Shown piece after piece: positions 21,258-31,444 of a stretch of DNA of 64,000 bases. Made by a program: the position numbers and the translations under genes. The notes under the pieces are model-generated. The model worked only from the letters and a program-made list of their open reading frames with translations, had not been told where the DNA came from and made no database searches. Location: assembly GCA_022606135.1 (NCBI GenBank), contig JABYQN010000001.1, positions 1,922,001-1,986,000 of the forward strand. The letters are read 5' to 3'. Within the stretch, counting starts at the first letter, position 1; each line of letters opens with the position of its first letter. Source of the stretch: Fomes fomentarius. Lineage: Eukaryota > Basidiomycota > Agaricomycetes > Polyporales > Polyporaceae.

Positions 21258-24200
21258 ATGACCATCGCCATCCTGCTCGTGAGGTCAGAGGGGATGCGTT
21301 GTAGGAGCCGGTTTGCAGGCATCGCAGTGGCGAGCCAACGCAAGAGTGAGTCTCCATTCCGTACATACTATGTGCATTCTTGGACTAATGAACGGACATT
21401 CCAGTCCCGTGCTCACGCCGTTCTTTCCACACCAGCCTCGCCCATCGGAACGCTGCGGCTCAGACTGGGGCCAATTCAAAAACAACCAGCGCTGCGAACG
21501 ACGAAGCACCAGGTGAGCGCGTCTCTTCACACATGTCGTACTGGCTCGGGCTCGGACAGGCCTTCTGAACGCAACCTCATACGCCAAGGCATCCCCTACT
21601 CCCACCTAAGCGTTGGAGTCCCGCTCGAGATCTTCCCCAACGAACGCCGCGTCGCTCTCACACCCCAGAATGCTGCCCTCTTGCGCAAGAAGGGCTTTGG
21701 CCAAGTCCTTGTCGAGAAGTCGGCAGGCCTCGAGGCCCAGTTCCTCGATGAGCACTACCGCGCTGCTGGTGCGACAGTCGTCGACAAGAATGAGCTCTTT
21801 GAGCGGTCGGACATTCTGCTCAAAGTCCGGCCGCCAGTCTTTGGCCAAGAGGCGGAAATGGTGAAGGAGGGAAGCACACTCATCTCATTCCTATACCCCA
21901 ACCAAAACAAGCCTGTGGTCGAAACTCTGGCTGCGCGCAAAGCTACAGCGTTTGCTATGGAAATGATACCACGCATATCGCGTGCACAGGTCTTCGATGC
22001 TCTAAGGTCTGTTGCCAGCTGTATTTGCTCTGATCGTGAGCTCATACGACATACCCCTAACAACGTAGTTCAATGGCAAATATTGCTGGTTACAAGGCTG
22101 TTCTAGAGGCCGCCAATCACTTCGGACGTTACTTCACTGGTCAGGTCACTGCTGCTGGGTACGTATACACAACATGATTGAGATATATGCGCGCTGACTG
22201 ACCTCCTATGATCTGCAGAAAGGTAACTTGTAGTGCAGGCCCCTTGCATAAGTGATTCTCATATGGTGCTTGTGCCAGATTCCGCCTTGCAAGGTCCTCG
22301 TCATCGGCGCAGGCGTCGCTGGCCTGAGTGCCATCGCTACAGTGAGCTGGCCCAAGTACGAGATGACCTATCTTTGAGCGTTGAACACATTTCGGCAGGC
22401 TAGACGTATGGGTGCAATTGTCCGCGGATTTGATACCCGCGCAGCCGCACGCGAACAGGTCCAATCTCTCGGTGCCGAATTTCTGGAGGTCCCCATTGAG
22501 GAGTCCGGCGAAGGCGGCGGAGGCTACGCGAAGGAGATGTCTAAGGAGTTCATCGAGGCTGAGATGGCTCTTTTCCTGGCACAGTGCAAGGACGTCGACA
22601 TCGTCGTTACTACGGTATGCACTAGCACGCAATGCCCTATCTGACTGTCGTGAACCCGCGTTTCAGGCTCTTATTCCCGGCAAGCCCGCTCCCAAGCTCA
22701 TTACTGAGGAGGTATGGCTTCGTATGCCCAGTTCATGATTATCACTGACCCACGGTATTTCCCATACAGATGGTTGCTGCCATGAAACAAGGCTCTGTCA
22801 TCGTCGATCTGGCTGCTGAGACTGGAGGAAACTGTGCCGTGACCAAGCCTGGAGAGCTCATCGTTCACAAAGGTGTCAAGGTCATTGGTATGTATTGCAT
22901 GATATTTAGCCATGTACCACACTTATGGGACCGACAGGCTACACTGACCTTCCTTCCCGCCTCCCGACGCAGTCTTCCACGCTCTACTCGAATAATGTCA
23001 CCAAGTTTCTGCTCTCCATCGGCGACAACGGTCGATTCGCTATCAACCTTGAGGACGAGGTCGTCCGCGGTGCGATTGTCGTGCAGAACGGGAACCTCCT
23101 TCCACCAGCTCCTCGCCCCGCCCCGCCGCCTGTCGCCGCCCCGAGCGCAGCGAAGGTTGCTGTGGCTGCCGAGACTCGCGCATTGACCCCTTGGCAGAAG
23201 GCTTCCCAGGAGGTTACGCTCGTTACTGGAGGCATGGCTTCAATGATAGCCTTGGGCAAGCTCACCGGACCCGCGTTCATGAGCAACTTCTTCACATTCG
23301 GTCTTGCTGGTCTGATCGGCTACCGTGTTGTCTGGGGCGTTGCACCTGCATTGCATTCGCCGCTCATGTCAGTCACGAACGCGATTTCTGGCATGGTCGG
23401 CATAGGCGGGATGTTCGTCATGGGCGGTGGGTATCTGCCTGCCACGATTCCGCAGGCTTTGGGTGCTGCTTCGGTGCTGCTGGCTAGCGTGAATGTGGCC
23501 GGTGGCTTCGTCATCACAAAGCGGATGCTCGACATGTTCAAGCGTGAGTGCATTGTGGCTTCGGTGATCTCTAGTGGTGCTCATGAGTTACACAGGTGCC
23601 ACTGACCCTCCGGAGTACACATGGCTCTACGGTATCCCTGCGGTGCTCTACACTGGCGGTTACATCTTCGCGGCAAGCACTGGCATGTCCGGCCTCGTCC
23701 AGGCTGGCTACCTCGCGAGTAGTGTGCTGTGCATCAGTACGTCTCGATCTAACCGCACGTGTCTACTCCGCTTATGATCACCGTTCGTCTAGGCTCCCTC
23801 TCGGGTCTCGCAGCGCAGTCGACAGCACGGCAGGGCAACATCCTCGGTATGCTAGGTGTTGGGTCCGGCATTCTGGCTTCTCTGCTGGCAGTCGGCTTCT
23901 CGCCGGAGGTACTCGCGCAATTCGCTGCCGTGGCCGCTCTTGGTGGAGGTGTCGGCACTATCATTGGGCGCAGAATTACGGCTATCGAGCTTCCGCAGAT
24001 GGTCGCCGCTCTACACTCCGTGGTCGGTCTCGCGGCGGTCATGACTAGTATCGCGAGTGTTCTTGCAGATCTGTCTCACGCGTCGACACTGCACCTGGTC
24101 ACTGCTTACCTCGGTGTACTTATCGGTAAGATGCTCATGGCGCACTTGTACTGGCCGTGTATCTGACCATGTTGCCTATATTGATAGGTGGTATCACGTT

Positions 24201-25797
24201 CACTGGCTCGATTGTGGCATTTCTTAAGCTGGCGGGGCGCGTGTCGTCCCGGCCGGTGCATATTCCGGCTAAGCACTTCGTCAACTCTTCCCTGTTGGCT
24301 ACGAATATTGTATCCATGGGCGCGTTCATCACGATGGCACCGTCTGCACCTCTGGTCGCGGCTGGCTTCCTTGGGGCAAACGCTGTTCTGAGTTTCATTA
24401 AGGGTTTCACGACGACAGCTGCTATAGGAGGAGCGGATATGCGTGAGCGTTACACTCGTCACCAGCAGATAGCACAGCGCAGAACTAACGTTGTTATACC
24501 GGACAGCTGTGGTCATCACTGTGTTAAACGCGTACTCCGGGTTTGCTCTGGTCGCGGAAGGTACAGGACCAAATAATGTCTGAGTAAGGTTTGGGCCACT
24601 GATTCTCCGTTCTTGTACAGGGTTCATGTTGGACAACCCACTCCTCACGACGGTAGGATCGTTAATCGGAGTCAGCGGATCGATTCTGTCGTACATTATG
24701 GTATGGCCCTTGCAGTTCTTGGAACGTCATTCCCTTCCGACTCGCTGATGACAGATCGCAGTGTGTTGCCATGAATCGAACTCTGACGAATGTCCTATTC
24801 GGAGGAATCAGCGCTCCGGCCGGGCAAGCAGAACAGAAGATTGAAGGCACCATCACGAAGACGAGCGTGGACGACACCGTTGACAGCCTTCTCAACTCGG
24901 AGAACGTGATCCTTGTACGAGTCACATTTCAGCGGCCTCAGCGTCAGATGTATCTAACAACACCGCACGCAGGTTGTGGGCTATGGTATGGCTGTTGCGA
25001 AGGCGCAGTACGCCATCTCCGACATTGTCAGGATGCTGAGATCAAAGGATATCAAAGTCCGGTTCGCCATCCACCCCGTCGCTGGAAGGTTTGTGCATCG
25101 TTTGCCACCAGTCGGGCGCGCCGCTAACCGTGAAACACCTAGGATGCCGGGGCAGTGCAACGTTCTCCTCGCGGAGGCGTCTGTGCCGTATGACAGTACG
25201 TGCTCTCCCCTAAATGAATTCCTCCGCATCGGAGCGCTCACGGTCAACGTATGTATGACATTTGATATTTGCTAGTTGTGCTCGAGATGGACGAGATCAA
25301 CGATGACTTCGCGGATACCGACGTGACGCTCGTCATTGGAGCAAATGACACGGTCAACCCTATTGCGCTTGAGCCGGGCTCGTCCATTGCGGGCATGCCT
25401 GTGCTCCACGCGTGGAAGAGCAAGCAGGTCATTGTCATGAAGCGCGGCATGTCTAGTGGTTACGGTGAGCACTCACATCATCTGTCCACTTTCCACCATT
25501 TTCGGCGTGAGCACGGAAGCAGACGTGATGAACTTACGTCCATCTTACCTCCTCAGCCGATGTCCCGAACCCGATGTTCTTCATGCCCGGAACGAAGATG
25601 CTCTTTGGCGACGCGCGCGAGACGTGCGAAGGTGAGCCTCTCCATTGCAATACGCTTGCCGTGTTCAGTTTGCTGTCGATGTCCACCGGCGGCGGACAGT
25701 GGAAGGCCCGGCGGCGTACGGTCGAACTTGGGTTAACGTCCATTTCTCCCGTGCAGCGATCAAGAAGGGACTTGAGTCGAGGCTCACGTCCATTTGA
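21258..25797 (+). CDS. NNT: Proton-translocating NAD(P) transhydrogenase, single-chain mitochondrial form
   Basis: Inner mitochondrial membrane enzyme that uses the proton gradient to drive hydride transfer from NADH to NADP+, supplying NADPH. A leader rich in Arg and Ser precedes domain I, which begins [18 protein letters not shown] and contains the NAD site ([20 protein letters not shown]) and [19 protein letters not shown]. Domain II follows with many membrane helices ([20 protein letters not shown] and later [35 protein letters not shown]). Domain III closes the protein with the NADP site ([12 protein letters not shown]), [14 protein letters not shown] and [16 protein letters not shown], ending [11 protein letters not shown] at 25797. 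More than ten short introns are needed; the junctions I checked keep frame (for example K-R-A-T-D-P-P-E-Y and G-G-I-T-F). Domains run alpha-then-beta fused as in fungal and animal NNT. I see no frameshift. The first two exons are the least certain. Confidence 0.94.
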
Positions 25798-26134
25798 ACC
25801 TGAAAGAAATGGACGATTCCCTGCCGCTAGAGCTGGCGATGCAGCCGGTCGGACGTGACACGCTTCAGCGATCTACCAGGAAGAGGAGGAAGGAAGAGGA
25901 CGGACATGATCTATTGCCATGGCACACACAGTGCACAACCTCTATCTCTGTACATGTTGTATGTATGTATCATAGCACATCTGGAACTACCTGTTTACGC
26001 TTTCTGGCCCGGACATATCGCTGACCGTCGCCTCGGTCCCATGCGGCGGCGCGCGCAAGTGTAGGGAAGCACGTCCAGCACTGAGCGCCTGACGCCCCCG
26101 TTTTTTCATGGGGCTTCATCCGGAATATACCCGT

Positions 26135-26207
26135 AACGGGGTCTGCCCCGGTTTTTCTGCACTATCAGGGTATTTCCTGGGGCAGAAAAACTGGGGCAGA
26201 CCCCGTT
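26135..26207. repeat. Strong hairpin: 26-nt inverted repeat with 21-nt loop
   Basis: The left arm is 26135-26160 (AACGGGGTCTGCCCCGGTTT, continuing TTCTGC) and the right arm is 26182-26207. The arms are complementary except for one C/T position. Each arm also contains its own short palindrome (GGGGTCTGCCCC and GGGGCAGACCCC), and the loop has a CAGG/CCTG mini-stem, so cruciform forms are possible. No gene overlaps it. It may be a remnant of a small non-autonomous transposon, or a structured transcript. Confidence 0.85.
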
Positions 26208-26383
26208 TTCTTAATAGACGATATATACGGGGGAGGAACCGAGGATTTTTCGTGGTGGAGCGACAACGGTTTTTTACTCGGGAGGGCTTGAGGGACTCGA
26301 GCAGACACCAGACTCGGGTAGTACTAGTGGCACTCTGAGTATGTAGATTCCAAAGAATAAGCAGATGCAGTTATTACAAGCAG

Positions 26384-27170
26384 GTGGAATGCAAACTGAA
26401 GCAGGAGGGACTCGAGTCTCCATGGGACCGTGAGAAACACTTGACGCCACCAACTGTCCTGCAACGTCTTCCGCCTTTGACTCGCCACCCAAAACATACC
26501 CTCATCACACTTCCTGTCACCCCTCAAGAACCCACAGTATCATGTCAAAAGCCTAAACTAGCAGCTCGGAAGGAGAAAACCAAGGAGAAATTGAGCACAA
26601 CACAGGCTGTAGCCAAGTCTGCCATGCCGGCCATAGCAACCGCCCGCCAGACTCGCAGCTCAGCCGCTGTGTCCGAGCCGGCTTCTGCTGAAGAGGCCAG
26701 ATGTCTGCTGCAGAGCCCACAGAAGAGACCTAGCAACAAAACCAAGAGAAAACCATACCGTCAGCACGACAATGAAGATGTGAGTCATCTGATTTATCTA
26801 AGGAGGATGGCTGAGGACCGGTGGGCGGGATGGAATGGACTGGCTAGGGCAGGAGGAGGTGGTGGTGGTGATGGTGGGCATCCGGAATAGCTGCAAGTCG
26901 GCACTGGCATGATTCGAGGGCGATAGCGATAGTGGAAGTGATGAGGACAAGAACGACGAGGATGAGGATGAGGACACAGACAAGGACAGCATGGACAAGC
27001 AGGACAGCGATGATGATGAGGTCGAGTACGAGGACCTCCATGCCTGCAGTTGCAAGAAGTGTCGTCAGATCAGGTCTGAATTAGTGTCTTATTTCCGTAT
27101 GTCACTATGTCATCATGTACAATGCTCGTCATATATGCCATCCTATGCCATCTATAGATGTTCTGACAAG
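26384..27170 (+). pseudogene. Possible degenerate gene with acidic C-terminal exon
   Basis: The first part (26384-26890) reads as 168 codons rich in Lys, Pro, Thr and Gln. The reading then needs an intron to reach an acidic stretch (EGDSDSGSDEDKNDEDEDED) at about 26910-26970, which ends in a cysteine motif (HACSCKKCRQIRSELVSYF) near 27040-27090. No start context, splice sites or family make this secure. The codon pattern in the second part looks protein-like. It lies between the two inverted repeats and may be cargo or residue of a repeat element. Confidence 0.3.
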
Positions 27171-27384
27171 TAGTTGAGTGTGATTGTCCTGACAGCCGGC
27201 TGCTGTCCAGTAGCAATAACCTGAACCCTAATACCTACACCGCAGCAGAAATTCCACTGTCGTTCACCGTGTATATCATTTCCACGGTCATAACAGTGGA
27301 ATTGAGCCCCTTTCGCACCGCCCATCAATGCGACCCGGAAATGTGCCACATGGACCCGGAAAATGCCCGCCACAAAAAACCGGG

Positions 27385-27433
27385 TTTTCACCCGTAAAAT
27401 CACCCCTCAACGCGCGTTTTCCCGGGTGAAAAC
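27385..27433. repeat. 11-nt perfect inverted repeat (GTTTTCACCCG / CGGGTGAAAAC)
   Basis: Arms at 27385-27395 and 27423-27433, separated by 27 nt. The flanks contain further CCCGG words. It lies 1.2 kb from the stronger hairpin at 26135, and the two do not share arm sequence. Confidence 0.7.
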
Positions 27434-28591
27434 ACGCTATACTCCTCTGTATGAAACCCGAGAATTTCCTCGGTCAGAGGTCCTTCAGTGCAGGTCGATA
27501 GCGGGGCCGCAGCCTCAGGCTCAGCGCGCAATGGAAGACGGGACCATCACGCCATCCGTCGTCGTGGGATGATGGTGCACACACCTTCCCCACCTTCGCC
27601 CGCATCTCACAGACGCTTTCTGACTTGCTCTTTCTGATCAGTTCTGCAGCCGTCGTACATGTGCGAGGCTGCGGACGCCGTACCGGTACCTCGAGGTGGA
27701 CTTACATTCGCACACGACGCCGCTAGTATAGTGCTCGAGCATTGGCAAGCGAGGGATGCTATGAATAGTAGACGCGTCAATATAGCACCCGAGGGTTGTT
27801 TTCGCGGTCCTTGAGGCTTGAGGATGCGCAATCAACCGCGATATCCGACATCCGACGCCGCGAGCTGTTCTTGAACACGATGAGTGTGAATCCGAAGGAC
27901 AGGTTTGATAGCGCGAACAGCTCCTAATGTATTGGAGAAGCGTATATGTACGTAAGTTACGTATCACAGCGTCGCGTACCGGTGGGTATCGAGTCGAGAC
28001 GGACGATAAACAGGTCCCGGGCGCAGGCAGCTACGCGTATGTTCATCCAGCCGTTCAAAGACCTGCGCAAGTACTAGTGCCGGAACGCGTACAGGTACGG
28101 GAGAGGAGACGGCGAAGCAGAAAGTTCGAACAAGAAAAGTAACGAAGTAATATGTCTATAGCTAGCTAGATATCGTCGTTCGAGTAAGATAGGGGGTGCG
28201 CGTGTCCGAGGGAAACACGAGGATAAATGGGTCCGCGAAAGCGAAAGCAAGGGGAGGATGATGAACATCAAGGGGGGGGGGGACGCGTACAGTGGTCTGT
28301 GATGAGGGATGGGTAGGGAGACCTGCGAAGTTGCTAGATATAATAATATACGGGTCCAGTACTGTTCGAAAAAAGTCTCTGTAAACAAGTCACTGGCTGG
28401 TAATAAACTTCTCCCTGTCCTCGTCTCCGTTTGGTTTCCGTTGGTGTCTCGTCCATTTCGTCGTCATGCAGGTAGCTGAGTTATGTGTTTCGTCTCATCT
28501 CAGGTTTTCGTCTCTCGTGAGGATCGGGCATTAGGCGTCGTACTCGCAGCACTGCTTCAACATGCATTCATTTGAAGGACTCGGCTCGACA

Positions 28592-30381
28592 TCATGAATG
28601 GTGGTGGTCCTGCTCAGACAACGAGCCTAGCGCGCCGCCCATAGCACTTGCCGGTCTCGACGACGTACATGACGAAAGCGCACTCGGCGGGCGCGTCGAA
28701 GGGTAGGAAGAAGGGGTGACCGACGACGCATACATCGTCGAGGGCGTCTGTGCTTGTGACGGCGGGTGGGCCGCACCACCCTCAGGAATAACGAACGAGC
28801 CTGAACCCGAACGCGCGAAGTAGTGGGCCAACCGTGATGCAGCGCGCGAAGCCTGACGCGGGACGGGGAAGAACGGCGTAGGATCGTCCTCCTTGCGCTT
28901 GCCGAGCAGGTTCTTCTCCAGCAGCTGGGCTGGGAAGAATGGGGACGCATCCCATTCGACTGGGGAGCCAGGGTAAGACTTCGACTGGCCAGGTGGGGGC
29001 GAGCACGTAATGGAAGACAGCGAAGAGGTCGAGGGCCGACGAGAGATGGCGATGTTCCCACCCGCGAGCTCGAGTGCAGTCGAGGCGGGCTTCGAACTGC
29101 GCCACCTCCATCCCCATGGCCGACATTCCTTGGGGTAGAAATTGTCGCCCGCCGACGCGTCGGGCTGGTTGTACATCCATGTTGCCATAAGCACTACGGT
29201 CGAACCAAGTAGAAACGTGACCGTCATCTGGAAGTTGAAGAGCGCGACGGAAGCGAGGAACGAGATGACGATGCTCAAACTCGTGGCGAACCCCTTGAGA
29301 ATGTTGTCCGCGTACTTGATCACGAGCGCGGTGAGAAGACCGCCGAGGACCTGAATGAGGACGGTTGCCCATGCCCACACGCCGAAGTTCGCGAAGAGCT
29401 GGTGCAACCAGCCCGGTGCGGGACCGGAGGATGTCACGTTGGAACAGACGATAGGAACAAGGGCGGGAAGGAGCGAGAACAGCGAAAGCTGAACATTGCG
29501 TACCCAGAGGTCTGCTTGGGAGTTCTTGAGAACCATCTCGAAGTATACTCCAGCGAGACCGGAGGTGAAGCACGCCATGACGACGGCCATGAAACCCTTG
29601 AAGGCATTCATGTCGTGACCGTTTGATGACGATGTATGGCCCGATGACGATCCAGTCTGAATCTGGACGATACCGACTCCAATCGCGAGGAACAAGAGCG
29701 CGAGCCATTTGGTCGGGCTGAGCTTCTTGCGGAGGAGCATGACGGAGAAAGCGGCTGTAGTGAGGATCTTCATCTGGTAGCTGACCTGGAATGTCGCCGC
29801 TTCGAGGTTGGAGACGGCGACGAACTGGAGATTATTTTGGATGACATATAGGATAGCGGGGATGGACAATTTCCAACAGTCCGGACGGAAGACCTCCTTG
29901 CCCAGTCGGCGGAAACGATACAAGAGCACCTTTGGGTTCCACAATGAGCCGTTGGCGCCGCTGGGGTCGATGCGAACGAAGGCAACTGAGAGGGAAATGA
30001 ATCCTTTGAGAAGTTCGGTGAGAAGTACTGCGGATGCGGCGGAATAGGTGTGCTGGGGGGCTGATGACACGCGCGAGTAGTGCATGATGAGAGTCAAGAG
30101 GGCGTTCTGGACTGCCAGAGTCACAAGTCTAGGGAGGACGCGTCGGGGGCATTAGCACGGTGCCAGGTACGACGAAGTAGGCGTGTCAGGCTAGAAGGAG
30201 GATATACTCACGAGACATATTTGAGAGGCAAGCCGCATATTGAGGGCACGGCGGCTGGCTGTGGCTCACTGGACAGGTCCAAGGGCACCTTCTCGTACAC
30301 ACCGAGCTCAGGGTCCCTGGTGTCGTTGTCGAGGTGGACGACATGCTGGGGTAGTACCGCGTATTCCTTGAGCTGAGACAT
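28592..30381 (-). CDS. Nucleotide-sugar transporter, UDP-galactose/UDP-GlcNAc type (SLC35A family)
   Basis: A Golgi antiporter that imports a UDP-sugar in exchange for UMP. Exons 30212-30381 and 28592-30128 give 568 aa, joined as GLPLKYVS-LVTLAVQNALL, the usual opening of the family. Family motifs follow: AVLLTELLKG, IPAILYVIQNNLQFVAVSNL, EAATFQVSYQMKILTTA, SGLAGVYFEMVLK, WVRNVQLSLFS and GGLLTALVIKYADNILKGFA. About ten membrane segments are visible. After the last segment (TFLLGSTVVLMATWMYN) there is an unusual tail of roughly 180 residues rich in Ser, Pro and Thr, ending SLSEQDHHHS. Typical SLC35A proteins end within 20-40 residues of that point. Exact sugar specificity cannot be read here. 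Confidence 0.92.
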
Positions 30382-31444
30382 AGATACTGATAGCGGATGA
30401 GGAAAGCTCTATGGGAGGGATGGGGTATCAGGGGAACGGGCGGGTATGGGAATGGTCGGGGAGCGAGGGGAAACCACCAGCGTGCTCTGCAGCTGGGACG
30501 ACGAGGAGCTGAAGACGGGCGGGGTGCGGAGGGAGGGCGAGGCGTGGACGCCCCCATTCAACCGCTTTTGAGATTCGGACCCGTGAGAACACCTCTCCTG
30601 GGAAGCGCCGCGGCTAATCCCATCACAGATCCACTCCGATTCGGACATGTTCTGATTGCCCAACATTCCCATATTTTTGCCCTTTATGAAATGCATTATG
30701 CGGCCAATTCCTTCGACTCGCTTTGCGCTGACGTACGGGGTCCCCAACCATAACGCCTGTTGCCTTCGAGTTCTGTCCGCACGGCCCAGCGATACGCAGT
30801 CTCTCCATCTTTCTCCTATTCCTACGCTGCCCGTGCGGTACCGCCCGTCGACACTTGCTCCGTGCATATCGCAATCCCTATCTATCGTTGTGTTGGCAAT
30901 ATCGTTGCAACTTGCTGGTAAAGGTTTTGAGTCTTTTGACAGCGGATGCGCCAAAAAGGGGCATGGAGCGTTTGGGAGATTGCGCAGCGCCGCCAATTAA
31001 TCATATGTTCGCCCGCGTGGATCTGAAGTGGATGGACGGGGACGACAAAGTGGCTGAGTGGATGGGCGCGTTGACGGTTGATAGACCCGTGTCCGCAGCA
31101 GTCCGGTGCGCGGCGCGGGCCCGGCGGCGAAGGATTGGGGTGGCGTCGGGCTGTCTGTGCCCCGTTGTCCGACTTGGCCACCCACTGCCAGTCGTCAGGG
31201 CACACATCCAGCATTCGCACACCACGTCATATACGTACTCATTACCCGGTATGGCAACCACTCTGTCGACGTCATCGTCATGATAAACAGCATATGCATC
31301 ATCCCACTCTGCCTTTCCCAACCTGGCCTCGAGTTCCCGCTGCACCTGGAACAACAGGAGAAAACGTCATATGACACTGCGTTCTTGGACACAACAAACA
31401 GTCACTCACCTTCCCAGATCTTTGTGGACAGCTCCCCGGAACCT
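30382..31444. other. Intergenic region with coding-like minus-strand segments
   Basis: Contains the promoter of the nucleotide-sugar transporter and the 3' flank of the AP endonuclease. At 31250-31440 on the minus strand there are protein-like stretches with good splice signals (see the finding on this interval). The rest shows only overlapping short ORFs. Confidence 0.45.

Larger units (their letters stand above)
25798..28591. other. Gene-poor block with hairpin, inverted repeats and a degenerate ORF
   Basis: 2.8 kb between two housekeeping genes. It contains a strong hairpin at 26135-26207, a weakly supported acidic ORF at 26384-27170 and a second inverted repeat at 27385-27433 (all listed separately). 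It also has repeated 'GACCCGGAAA' words near 27333-27364 and an 11-nt G run at 28272-28282. From 27.5 to 28.5 kb only short overlapping ORFs exist. The right end is the 3' flank of the nucleotide-sugar transporter. Confidence 0.5.
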
